A DNA stretch of 64,000 bases, taken from contig JAQFVV010013067.1 in the NCBI GenBank assembly GCA_028023455.1, positions 124,001 to 188,000 on the forward strand. Reading direction: 5' to 3'. Under the pieces are notes generated by a model that saw only the letters and a program-made list of their open reading frames with translations, was not told the origin of the DNA and ran no database searches. Each line of letters starts with the position of its first letter. Position 1 is the first letter of the stretch. This document shows positions 14,177-25,398 of this stretch, piece after piece. This DNA comes from Epiperipatus broadwayi. Its lineage: Eukaryota; Onychophora; Udeonychophora; Euonychophora; Peripatidae. Position numbers and translations under genes: made by a program.

Positions 14177-14767
14177 ATGCAAACTAACAAGCAATTAACA
14201 CAATGTAATCTAATGAAATCAAAAACAATGTTTGGCACTGTTAACATGCAAAAGAGCATGCAAGAGTCTATGAAAAACATGGATAATTTCACAGAATTGC
14301 CGAAAACAATAGATACTATTAGTACTAATAAATTTATGCATAAGCCAAATAATAATCAACACTTAGTCAAACGAAATATGAATAAAAATGAAATAAAAGA
14401 AAATAATAGATACGCTAGAGCCATTAAATCTCATGATGAAAATATTTGCACTAACGTGCAGAATTCACCAAAATGCATATCACAATTATTAGGCATAGAA
14501 AATGATTATGAAGAAAAACAAAGCAACCTAAATATAAATGAAAATCAGAGCCAATTAATTACATCGGAATTATATGCATATTACAGAAATAAATTCAATA
14601 AAATTATGCCTCAATGTCTGCTTAAATTGTTCAAAAAATTTCATAAGATGAAAACAATAATAATAACCATTACAAACTCGGAATGTGATCTATTTAAATT
14701 TCTCATGGATAAATTCCATCAACTTTTGTCGAAAGAAAATTATGGACATTTATTTATAAAATATTGA
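14177..14767 (+). CDS. Intact 196-codon ORF, hypothetical Asn/Lys-rich protein
   Basis: The frame is open from 14126 and has ATG at 14177, stop TGA at 14765-14767, and AATAAA about 40 bp downstream (about 14804). In DNA with about 75% A+T, stops should fall about every 11 codons, so 214 open codons by chance is of the order of 1e-9 per site. The frame is therefore coding or only recently lost. The protein is polar and Asn/Lys/Gln-rich for its first 125 residues and appears helical and basic toward the C-terminus (LLKLFKKFHKMKTI then FLMDKFHQLLSKE). I see no signal peptide, membrane segment or known domain. It lies just 5' of an L1/Tx1-like ORF1 relic in a different frame, so it might be an accessory ORF or N-terminal part of that element. 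A host or domesticated gene is the alternative. Confidence 0.55.
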   Translation: MQTNKQLTQCNLMKSKTMFGTVNMQKSMQESMKNMDNFTELPKTIDTISTNKFMHKPNNNQHLVKRNMNKNEIKENNRYARAIKSHDENICTNVQNSPKCISQLLGIENDYEEKQSNLNINENQSQLITSELYAYYRNKFNKIMPQCLLKLFKKFHKMKTIIITITNSECDLFKFLMDKFHQLLSKENYGHLFIKY

Positions 14768-14799
14768 ATCATCCTAATAATATATATTTGTACATATAA

Positions 14800-14810
14800 T
14801 TTCATAATAA
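14800..14810 (+). terminator. Poly(A) signal AATAAA after the 196-codon ORF
   Basis: AATAAAA lies about 40 bp past the TGA stop of the 14177-14767 frame. AATAAA is common in DNA this A+T-rich, so this is weak support on its own. Confidence 0.3.
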
Positions 14811-14879
14811 AACACAAAAGTATATTTTTTAAAAAACAATATTAAATTTCTAAACTCAAGAATTTTTTGATATATTGAT

Positions 14880-15590
14880 ATGGACCACCCTGCATCACTT
14901 CCAGGAGAAATCAAAAACTGTTACATTGATTTCAATGAAATTGATTTACAATTAATCCTCAAAAAATACTGGAAAATAACTAACTTTAATTATCTTGATA
15001 AAAAGGCATTTATCCCAGTGTTAATAAATATTGCGACTTTTAACATAACACTAAATAAAAATATTACACCTATTGATGTACCAACACTACATGAAACAGA
15101 AATCTCACCATTGATTATCAGTTTCAGAGGTTTAGCATTTCAGTGCTTCCAAATCAACCAGAAATTGCATTTATAAAAAGAATGCCCCAGCAATTTATGT
15201 CAAAATTGTTGATTAAAATGCTCAAAAACACATTGCTACACCAATCAATTAAATCAAACAAAGTATAACAAAAATATCAACATGAAAATAACACAAAATT
15301 TAAATCAAACAATGTATAATGAAATTACTGACATAGAGATACCACAAACCTGAGATTCATCAACCTTGATTATCTCTACCAAACAATCCATGCAAACACC
15401 TCTGGATATATTAGCCATAAATCACTGCCTATCAATCACACCAATGACTAGCAACTCAGAACTTGATGATGAGAATAACAGCTCCTCCTCATCAAATGAA
15501 CTTGGGGATATTTCTGCTGAAGATTTCACAACATTCCAAATAGCAACAAAAAATAAAAAAAATGTAAAAAGAAAAAAAAAAGAATAGGTT
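14880..15590 (+). pseudogene. L1/Tx1-like LINE ORF1 relic (RRM-like plus CCHC knuckle)
   Basis: The first 98 codons (14880-15176) have the size and spacing of the RNA-binding domain of Tx1-type ORF1 proteins. They lead into a zinc-knuckle remnant: QCFQINQKLHL, a stop, then KECPSNLCQNC and KCSKTHC. One knuckle Cys appears to be replaced by Ile. About 15366-15587 is an acidic, Ser-rich tail (SSSSSNELGDISAEDF) ending in the basic run KNVKRKKK, as ORF1 proteins of this type often do. Stops between the blocks show decay. ORF1 normally coats element RNA. ORF2 follows 850 bp downstream. Assignment to Tx1 rather than another L1-like lineage is inference. Confidence 0.6.
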
Positions 15591-16440
15591 TAACTGAGTC
15601 AGCTCAATATAGCGACACTTAGTATACCGCTATAAAATCTCAACCACATGTGAATCATGTTACAAACAAACACTTTTCTCCTTTTGAAAAAAATGAATTA
15701 TAATAACTCCAACCTGCAAACAACAGAAACCTTAACAGACACACACCGGTCTAAATAACTGTGCTCAGATGTTGTCACTTTCACAGCATAACAACAGATG
15801 TATTTTGCTGGAGTGGATATACCCAATAGCACAAATAAGAAATTAAAACTTACTACTTAACACTCATCAGATAGTCCCAATACAGATAATCCTATTCACA
15901 TTAAGCCAACTAATAATTAGTGATATAATATGAGTGAAGAACTATATTCAACCATTTTATTTATTTTTATTCAATTTGTTTTAATTACTCTATTGTTATG
16001 ATTTGTTTATTAGTTATGTTTGGAAGGGGTTCATTGTTGGTTGCACTTAACCAGCTTGAACACATATATTGCAATTAAAATGATAGATACAAACTATAGT
16101 ACAAACAACCACACATAATTACATATTATGTACTTAAACATAATAAATGTAAACTATATAATAAACAAACACTTATATTTACATATTATAAATTTAATAA
16201 TACAACCTTCTTTTTATTAATAAATATACTGTATCTATTCACACCATACACTGTACAGAAATATTACCTTCTTTTCACATCCTATCCCATTGTTATAATC
16301 GATAAACTTTTCTATTTTGCATATTTCAATACTCACTGCATAAAATCATACTCTCCATTAGCAAGATCAACAACACCTAGATACAATATACATACAACAA
16401 CAATTTACTTACTGTAATCATTATACAATCTAGAAATATT
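15591..16440. other. Inter-ORF region of the L1/Tx1-like LINE
   Basis: No motif is recognised. The plus strand keeps the A/C-rich bias of the flanking ORF1 and ORF2 relics in its first 350 bp. Confidence 0.35.
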
Positions 16441-16441
16441 T

Positions 16442-19340
16442 ATGTTAATATCAATTACTGAAGTTAATGTTAGAGAGATAAACTCATCCCAAAGAATGAT
16501 TGTCATATCCAACTGGATTCAGCATTTCACACCACATATTCTCCATTTTAAAGAAACTAAATGCTCAATAAATTTCTCTTTGAAACCTGAGCAACATCTT
16601 GCCAAGTTTCACTTTACTAGATTTTCCACATCAAACTATTCAGCTGTAGGAATGGGAGTCATCATCAATAAGAACTATCTATTCCAATCTTTCAATATCT
16701 TATATTTAGACTAGCCCATGACTATCATTACCCTCCATAATGCAGCATTTACAATAAATTTAATAGCATTATACTTATATGATCAACCAATATCAATCAC
16801 CAATTTTTTAATATAATTAATTCAACATTAGCAACAATCCCACACCCCACAATTCTCTTGGGTGACTTTAATATGCCATACCAAGATTTTACAATGAAAT
16901 ATCTACATAAAATTAACAAAAGGCTAATGAGCTTGGAAGGTTTTTTTTGCTCTCCCAAATTCCACTTCATAACTACGCCATCCTTGTGCCTTGTGGCTTT
17001 TTCTAACAACCATGCTCTTAATGTTATGTTTAACTTAGATATGCAGATTCATTCAAAACTCTCACTGAACAATATCACCTGCTTGCTATTAAAAACAAAT
17101 GCTTGCAAAGCCATTATATTCAATACATATATTTATTTTTAAAAAATAGACATATTTTTACTCCAACCAATAGAAGTCTCATTTTCCTTCATTAATATTC
17201 TAGCTTCTAACATGAAACATTACACCACCAGAAATCATTCCTGTACAACCCTTTGCAAAAAATTAGATATGTTGCATTTGAGGTTAAAAAGCACACCTAC
17301 CAACTCAAATTTAATAAACACCATAATAATGCTAAAGCCAGAGTTCAGACATATACAATTCACACTAGCTGATTCTCTTTCCACTAAAAAAGCCAAAATC
17401 TTTTCAAAAAACACCCATAACTGGTCAAGGGCACATATCAAGTGGGTGTTAGGCTATAACTCTAATAAAATCACTCCCTCATCCATATTAATAAATGATA
17501 AAATGGGTACCAGAATAAATATGCTTCCATCATTAAACAATACTTTAAAACCAAATTTCAAAAACTACCTATGCCAATTCTTTTGCCACTATATTTCGGT
17601 ATATCATCAACAAACCAAAATATAACTAAAGAAGATATCACAAATAATTTAAAAACAACCCCAAACATCTCACATACAGGGACACATACCATGCCTTCCC
17701 AAATTTCTTGCTTGAACACCTTAGCTACTTTACCATTCTTATAATTTACAATATTCTACATTACTTATCAAATCAAATCCATATTATAGAACTATTCTAT
17801 CCTGTCTCACTAGTTCCCTTTCTTAAAAAAACAATTAGTACCATCGCCTCTCCATAATCTTAGACTTATATTTATGTCCTTACACATCATTAAAGTTACT
17901 TAATCTATTATTAAATATAAAATTCAACCACTTATATTACCTCCTCTATCTAAATTTCAATTTTCCAAAAAAGGTATCTCCATTCCAGAGACTGATGTCT
18001 TATTTATGGCATTAACTGATGATATCTGCCATCAAAGAAGGGCAGCACCTATTGCAGTAATTAGATATTGAAGCTGCCTTCAATTCTGTGCATATTGAGA
18101 AACTTTTAGAAGTGCTTTGTAGTCATGGAATCCCTATTCCAATTAAGTATATTTTAGCTAACCTTTTTATAAATAGAACCATTCACATCATCTTGAATGG
18201 AAAAATGTTATCAGAATTCACTCCACATAACTCAATACTTCAAGGCTACCCCTTTACTGCTTTCCTATTCAACACCTACATTAATCACCTCTTACTTTAA
18301 ATTGGAGCAGAACTATGTGGAATACATACAACTTTTTAAACCACACAATTAAACAAATCTCATTTATGGATGGCATAACCATTTTCCTTCCTTCACACAA
18401 ATTCTTACCTAAACTACATAATATATTGTAAAAATTCACATATAATTATACTCTAAAATTCAATCTCAAAAAATGGTCACATGGTCCATACTTACTGGTA
18501 TTCCAATTAAAACAAGGGTTAATACTCGCCCTTATAACTTACTGGGAATACTTTCCATCAGTCACTAAATATAATGATTATAAATATACAAAATCAATTA
18601 ATCACTTCAATACAAAAAATATTTTTTTAACTAAAGCCTATCTTTCAATACACAGTAAAATATTTCTAATCAACATTCTAATCTATCCCAAAATTAATTT
18701 CTATTCACCCATCATTAAATTCACTATCTCATACATCAAAAAAAAATAATTTTCTATGTACTAAATTTATCTGGAACCAGAAGACAATTTCTATTAGCAT
18801 TAATAAACTCCAAAAGCACTCAAAATTTAATGGTTTAACTTTGCATTCTATAACTACTTTTTATTATCTAAAAACCTATAATACACTATTTAAAATCTAC
18901 ACTAACCTTCAGAATTTTCAAATTTTCATTTTAGTATCTCCTACTGACACACCTCCACCTATCAACCATTAGTTTATTAATAACCTAATTAAACATATAT
19001 TTAAATACAAATTGCCTGAAATGTTTACAGCAAAAATAAAATACAGGAATGCATATCTTATTATTACTAACTTAGATCTACTACATCAAGCAAATCACTA
19101 ATACAGAAGTTTAAATGTTGGTTTTTAGAACCTAAATACCTAGACTTTATCATCAAAATTAATATGAATGCTTTATCAACAAGTGAGTTTCTTTCCAATA
19201 AAAGGAAATGTAATAACATTCAAGCTATCTGTCTCTTATGTCACAGCACTGCCCTACATACATATAGAAAACTTATACCCACACTCATTCATAATTCCAA
19301 AAATACATATGACATCTTAATATAAAATATTCAAAATGGA
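16442..19340 (+). pseudogene. L1/Tx1-like LINE ORF2 relic: endonuclease, RT, C-terminal Cys region
   Basis: Domains appear in order. The APE-type endonuclease start is at 16442-16710 (ITEVNVREINSSQRM, then PHILHFKETKCS, with the catalytic Glu retained in ETKCS). Endonuclease MGDFNMPYQDF is at 16858. A linker is at 17212-17625. RT fingers and palm follow at about 18060-18300 (LDIEAAFNSV, then SILQGYPFTAFLF). The catalytic box at about 18363-18375 reads FMDGITIFL, so the second Asp of YADD has become Gly. Post-RT sequence runs to 19340, with a CLLCHS Cys motif near 19228 and the block IFIIFTLWYLR. Numerous stops and frameshifts make it inactive. This is the most complete copy of the LINE family also seen at 6.2-8.4 and 29.2-29.6 kb. 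Confidence 0.8.
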
Positions 19341-19762
19341 ATCTGTCTCTTTATAAGATTTTCCATCTTCATTATTTTTACACTTTGGTACTTAAGGTGT
19401 TATTTTGTCTTCAACCCAACATTGCAAAAACTCATGTAATTTTTTAAAAATAAAATGCTAAAAATTCAAACTGGAAATCATTTTTTGACCCTGCCGATAT
19501 AGTCAATGACACTTGGAGCCTCATAACTTTATCTGCACTATGTTAAAACCTAAATAAAATCAGAATGGGCTTTTATAATAAACTTATTACAACTATCAAT
19601 AGATAGCTTACTCATTATTAATGTATTCTTAGGGAATTTTTTACATCCCAATTTGGTTTTATTTTTATGTCTTTTGTAACCTTTGCTTGCTTGTTTGAAA
19701 TTATGTAACATTTTTAACATGTAATCAAAATATTGACCAAATAAAAAACCTTTTTAAAACTA
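19341..19762 (+). other. 3' UTR-like end of the L1/Tx1-like LINE
   Basis: A non-coding tail ends with AATAAAAAACC at about 19740. It runs straight into a TAG/GTA microsatellite, so the element's 3' terminus probably seeded or targeted that repeat. Confidence 0.45.
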
Positions 19763-19874
19763 CTAGTAGTAGATTAGTTTTAGTATTAGTATTAGTAGTA
19801 GTTTAGTAGTAGTAGTAGTAGTAATAGTAGTAGTAGTAGTAGTAGTAGTAGTAATGGTAGTGGTGGTAGTGAGG

Positions 19875-19930
<56 letters not shown>

Positions 19931-20127
19931 TGTTGTTGTAGTGGTAGTAGTAGTAGTCGTAGTGGTGGTAATGATGGTCATGGTGGTTGTGGTGGTAGTT
20001 GTGGTGGTAGTAGTTGTGATAGTTGTAGTGGAGAGTGGTAGTAGTAAAAGTAGTAGTAGCAGCAGCAGTAGCAGTAGCAATAACAGTCACTAGCAGTAGC
20101 AACAGTAGCAGCAGCAGTAGAAGTAAC

Positions 20128-20215
<88 letters not shown>

Positions 20216-20235
20216 ATAGTAGTAGTAATAATAAA
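19763..20235. repeat. (GTA/TAG)n microsatellite, ~470 bp, with GTG/GCA variants
   Basis: Trinucleotide repeat dominated by GTA, with GTG-rich and AGC-rich variant blocks in the middle and a long pure run at about 20126-20213. Open frames of single amino acids (Val, Ser, Leu, Thr, Tyr) across it are artefacts of the period of 3. Confidence 0.95.
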
Positions 20236-21021
20236 CAGTCATTGTAGTTCATGATGGTTATAAGTACCAAAGTACTACATTGCACATAAAAATCGTAATC
20301 TATTAACATTAAAAAATATATTGTAAGGGAATCAATTTACATTCTTGAATTCATGTGTACTTTATAACTATACTATTGTAACCAAAAAAAATTATACATC
20401 CACAATTTTTATTTGGAACACTAGCAATATTTTCTACACATTAGTGCCACCTAATGCAATTTAAAATTGATCAATATACCAGAAAATTGGGCATTTCATT
20501 CCCTATTTAGTGCCTGATTGTTGAACCTTCTAGAATTTATTGATTATTGTTGCTTTCTCTGGGTGGTATTATGGCCTGAATAAATTGATATTGTTTTAAC
20601 AGCTACTGTAAGTATAAAACAAGGCAGTAGTTTGACATTTTAACTTTTTTTTTCTTTTTGCTTTAAGCCAAAAGATAGCTATAATTTTTTCAACATTTTT
20701 TTAAATTAGTGACTTTGATTTTAGGAATAACTTATATCTTGTTTTTTTTTTTTTTAATCTCAGAAGTAGTTTAAAATTCAACATTAAAAGTGGCATGTTT
20801 TAATTGCAGTTGACTTTTGTCAACTTAGCTTAAAACAAAATTATAATTAATACTGGTTTGTTATTACATTTTTACATATAACTGGAGTTAAATGAAATGT
20901 GTCTGATAACAGAACATTAGCACTTAATCTTTTGATAAATATTAAGGATCATAAAATATATAAATAAAATAAATATTGTAAGAAGGTAAAGGTAAGGAGA
21001 AATAAAACACAGTTTTAACAG
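20236..21021. other. A+T-rich non-coding stretch
   Basis: No gene or repeat recognised. The final 20 bp (ACACAGTTTTAACAG) form the acceptor of the next candidate exon. Confidence 0.4.
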
Positions 21022-21065
21022 GCTACAAAAAAGAAGCAGAAAACGAGAAATCACATTATGCCAGG
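21022..21065 (+). CDS. Candidate penultimate coding exon of an unknown gene
   Basis: TTTTAACAG precedes and a consensus donor GG/GTAAGTAT follows. Read in phase 0 the exon encodes ATKKKQKTRNHIMPG, a basic segment. It splices in frame across a 490-bp intron to the exon at 21556, which supplies a stop. G+C content is above that of the flanks. The acceptor's pyrimidine tract is poor, and upstream exons were not found. No family is recognised. Confidence 0.3.
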
Positions 21066-21555
21066 GTAAGTATATAGAGTGAAGATTTAACTTTTTTAAA
21101 CAATATATATATTGTTTTAAAATTTTAGCTAAATATTTTTAAGTTTTTATTTGTTATCCAATATATGTCAAGATAGATATCGGATGTATTCTTATTACAA
21201 ATTAATTATTTAAAACAACAGTACAATCAGAAACAAAATAGTGTCAATTGTATTACAATCTTTATATACAAACTGTATACTTAAAATGTTCCCTTTATTT
21301 ATTGAACATAAATAATTATTCATATTAGCACTTTACGTTTTCTTTGAAATATAAATACAAATGTTAAGATTGAACGAATTGAATTTGATTAAAAATATTG
21401 TAAATGGTTTATAGATGTATAAAAATTAAATATTCAATTATAAAATTAAAATCTCACGCACACAAATTTATCTATCCATAATATAAGATTTAACTACAGT
21501 GATATTTAAAGTAACTTCTCTAACTTTCTAATTTTTATCAGGTATTTTTCCTCAG
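21066..21555 (+). other. Candidate intron (GT-AG, 490 bp)
   Basis: It begins GTAAGTAT and ends CTAACTTTCTAATTTTTATCAGGTATTTTTCCTCAG, with a branch-like CTAAC and a pyrimidine-rich tract. A second possible acceptor lies 15 bp upstream (TTATCAG). No other feature is seen inside. Confidence 0.3.
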
Positions 21556-21574
21556 AAGGAATGGTAGTGGATAA
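21556..21574 (+). CDS. Candidate terminal coding exon with nearby poly(A) signals
   Basis: When joined to the 21022-21065 exon, the reading continues RNGSG and stops at TAA 21572-21574. AATAAA follows at 21601-21606 and again near 21626. Donor, acceptor, continuing frame, stop and poly(A) signal in the right order make this the best candidate host gene end in the window. Each part is short and could still be coincidence. Confidence 0.3.
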
Positions 21575-21639
21575 GTGCATTTTAAAATGAAGACCTTTTC
21601 AATAAACATATAATTCCCAATTCCCAATAAATTTTTAGT

Positions 21640-23027
21640 TGAAGTAAACAAAAACACGAAACAAAAAAAAAATATAATTATATTTATCTATTTCCTAAAT
21701 TACCACATGTTTCGCTATAATAAAAAAGAACTGTCTGTACGCACGTAAAACTATATATCTGAGTATGTTCAAGCATTTACGACATATAATTTTATTTAAT
21801 CTTCTCGTGTTTTAAATATTTTAATAAGATTTCTCATTTCACATAACACACATACCGGTGCTTATTATTTTTTTGCATATTCATCTATGTAAATATAGCT
21901 TCTAATAAATTTCAAAATTAATAAATAATGTAATATTATAAATCATCTTCGTAATTAAATATCAGCTGTTTATTTTATGCCTCATTAAAATACTGAAAAA
22001 TTAATAATAATATTATAAATTTAGCTTATTGGTTATCAATCCGTTGAATTGTAATTATAGTAATTATAATAATGGTCTACATAGAAGATGAAAACAGATA
22101 AATCTATTAAAATATTCAGTAATTTACAAAAAAAAAGTGTGTCTCTGTAGATAATTAATTCAAATGATCTAGCAATTTCAAGAATGTCCTTTATTTACAC
22201 AGTCATGATTTACCCTTGTCTGTCAGTTGTACTTTGTTGTTGAAATATGAATATGTGCTGATACGTGTTTAATTTATCATATATTAGTGGAACAACTTCA
22301 TGTTAATTAATATATCTAGAAAAAAATCATCCTAACAATAAAAGTAAGTCATTAAAATGTTTTATATAACATTTTTTTAATTCTTTTCTTCAACTATGTA
22401 ATTCTATGATAAGCGTTTTTCACTTCCAAAGAAAAGATTAATCTATTTACACTTTAAATAACAAATAACTGAACAATGCTTTCAACTTAGTTCTTATTTT
22501 ATCTCAATAATAGTGTCATCTGGTTGAGTTTTAGCACTATCTAAATGAATGACCTTTTAGAGTGAAAACATTGCTCAGCTATTTTTATTATTCAAATTCC
22601 AAATAAATTAATTTATTATTTAGAAGAGAATGAACATTTTTCATCTAATACAATGTAATATACATTAAATTTAAAATATAGCAAGCAATGGTAAATTACT
22701 ACTACAATAATGTTGAGTTATTATTTGACTGAATCATTTCCATCATCACATTGCTAAAACATTGTTAATGCATAATCTAGTATCCTTAAATAATATGATG
22801 AATTCTTCCTAAAACTTAACTGAAGAAATCAGCACATTCTCTTTCTAAGATATATTACTTTTCTGGGTTGTAGTAATGTAATCAATCTTTTATAAAATAT
22901 AATTTTTTTTTTCTTTGATTAATATATGGTTTTTTTTTTCCTATAATATTTAAAATTCATGCATGAAAAAAATCAAAAAGTCTTACCTTGCATGCATAAT
23001 ATTACAATCTTTAATGTATTTCATTTG
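21640..23027. other. A+T-rich non-coding stretch
   Basis: No coding, RNA or repeat structure recognised. Confidence 0.4.
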
Positions 23028-23055
23028 ATATATATATATATATATATATATATAT
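23028..23055. repeat. Short (TA)n tract
   Basis: About 28 bp of TA repeat. Confidence 0.9.
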
Positions 23056-24669
23056 TGATTCTGATACCTGTATTTTTCAAAATATATGTAAAATTCAAAT
23101 TGATAAATAATAAATCCAGAAATATCCATATAATTCAATGCGTTCCTTAACAATGGTCAAACATAAATTTGTACATAATGATGTTTTCAATAATTAATAA
23201 TATTTCCAACACAACTGGAATTACACAAATATATATTTTTTTTTTGTTGAATCAGTTTTCTTTAACATCTTTAACATAAAATATGTTAAAGATTATAATA
23301 GAAGGAAATATTCTGAGACAGTATATATTAATGAGAATATGAGTAAATGTGTTAATTTAGTTAAAGGACCTGCAAAGTTGAGTAGTAAATGGGCATTAAA
23401 GGACAACTGGAAAATTTAATTTATATTTGATTTTTTTTTTCTTTTGTTGCTGTTGTTGTTGTTTAAATTAAAATATATGATATATGTAAATATTTAGTTA
23501 ATGTTAATAATTAGTTAACTATAAATAAATAAGGTTGTATTTGAAGATATGGTTAGTAGCAATATATGAGAAATGATATATAATTTAGTTTAGTGTATAA
23601 AGTGTGTGTATATAATTAATTTAATAGAGTTAATGTAATTTATAATTTATGGTGTATAATATATGTATATAATTATTGAATTATACTTGATGTAATTTTA
23701 TTTATTGTATAAAAATAATATGTATATAAAAATGGGGGAAGTGAATATATATATAAGTTACATCATTATATAAAACAATTGTATAAAAGGAACATTAGTG
23801 GATATATATATATATAAGTGTCATGTGATTATATTAGTAAAGTGTATTTTGAAAAGGCCCTAATATGGATGAAAACCTGTTCAATAAAGGAAATATTTAT
23901 AATTTATATATTGTTTTATTTCAATTGTGTTGGAACCATTCTTAATTCAATGAATTCAATTAGAAGTATGTTTGACTATATTTCCTTTTAGTCATTGTCA
24001 TCTATATAAAGATATAACTTTCAATAATCAAAACAACTCATTAATTTTTAACTAATGTAATTCTATTTAGTCCTCTCATAATTATGTTATTTTAATGTTT
24101 GATGATTGATGATTTATTAATATGTGTTTATTAGAGTAACTAAATTAATGCTTATGATAGTTGCAAACTGGCTATGGTGTTATATTTAATGAGTTACCAA
24201 TAGACACCCAATTATAAACATGATATGTCTATGTTCTTATTCATCTGTCAGCGACATCCTCCTTCACTTATAGATAGTATATCAGCTAACATAGTAAATC
24301 ATTTCACATTTAATTTTATTCGGCTACAAATGATGAACCACTGGAGCATATCCTGTTTAGTTTTTAAATTATGGCGACTATCATTTCAAATATTTTATAT
24401 TTGTTACAATAAACATATATATAATATTTTAATAATAAATAACTATAATGACATGTGAAAAATTTACAAATCTATTTAAATAATATTTGAATTGCCTTCT
24501 AGCTGCCAATCTCACTAACTTTTTTACAATAAGAGAGTGGAACACCTCTTAATGTCTTTTAGTTCTTTTTATGTACAGCCATCCAGAACAATAACAGCTA
24601 GAGTGCCAATTTAAATCAGTCTTTGTATCTTTTAATGTAAATTGATTTTTAACTCACTTATATATATAT
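23056..24669. other. A+T-rich non-coding stretch
   Basis: It contains many TATA and T-run segments, short TTG repeats near 23445, and several AATAAA words (for example near 23885). No supported gene. Confidence 0.4.
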
Positions 24670-24780
24670 AAGACATATTTTGCGGGTTCATCCATGTTAA
24701 AATTTTTTAAGTTTTGATATTCCTACGTAAACGTCGGAATATCATTTTTTAAAACGGATGAAACCCGCAAAATATGTCTT
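24670..24780. mobile_element. MITE-like nested inverted repeat (111 bp)
   Basis: Terminal arms at 24670-24693 and 24756-24780 are inverted copies (AAGACATATTTTGCGGG...CATCC) differing by one indel. Nested inside is a second inverted pair, TGATATTCC at 24715-24723 and GGAATATCA at 24736-24744. The whole would fold into a long hairpin. TATATA-rich flanks are consistent with a TA-type target site. No coding capacity. Confidence 0.65.
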
Positions 24781-24935
24781 TTATATACGCAACTCGTAAA
24801 AATCTTCGTTTTCAACATATATATATATATCTTATAACCTTTTACTCTAGACACTTGCGGCCACATTGCACGCCGCTTATAACCGTTCAGGTCGAACGGA
24901 TGGGTGGATGCTCCTCCTCTAACAGCCAACATTGT
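24781..24935. repeat. G+C-richer segment beside the MITE-like repeat
   Basis: About 24840-24935 has markedly higher G+C than its surroundings (for example GCGGCCACATTGCACGCCGC). It is joined to the inverted repeat by a short (TA)n run. It is open on the minus strand, but with no recognisable protein. It looks like part of a dispersed repeat. Confidence 0.35.
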
Positions 24936-25193
24936 TACTAAACCCTCTCTCAGAATTGATGGTGAAGGGATAGAACATCCATAATCATATTTGTCAGGGT
25001 GACAAATTGCAACTTCAATGGAAATATTGAGGCTAAATCTTAATTCAATAGCTTATTAATAATTTCTAATAATGATATCTAATAAATGGGTTAATAAATA
25101 ATCAATAGACTAAGAGGACACCGAGAATGCATTAAAATAATAATACTAATACTCTTGGAAACTCATGGTTGTTAAAGAAAAAAAACTTTAATG
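24936..25193. other. A+T-rich spacer
   Basis: No feature recognised. Confidence 0.4.
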
Positions 25194-25398
25194 TCAACTC
25201 ACATTATAATTTATATTCTCAACACAGGATTCATTATCATTAAAGTCACAATTAAAATTTTGTTTCGGATTACAAATAGTTCTATGTCCATATTCATTCT
25301 CCTGATCCATCTCTCCATCATCCTCACATTTATATGTCCATTGCACTACTATCTCTTTTACTCTCAAATTTTCCATTGTACTAGCTCATTTATTGCCT
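25194..25398 (-). CDS. Candidate small coding exon, acidic Cys-containing
   Basis: On the minus strand, ATG at 25376 opens a 60-codon stretch. It is acidic in the middle (KCEDDGEMDQENEYGH) and has four Cys, at a WTYKC block and near CNPKQNFNCDF. The open stretch runs into a consensus donor (AAT/GTGAGT) near 25197, so the coding may continue in another exon. An acceptor-like TTATTATAG lies upstream at about 25399. No family is recognised. A chance open stretch is possible. Confidence 0.22.

Noticed and set aside
19763-20309. Poly-Val, poly-Ser, poly-Leu and poly-Thr/Tyr frames on both strands
   Set aside because: Translations of the GTA/TAG trinucleotide repeat in different frames, not a homopolymer-rich protein.
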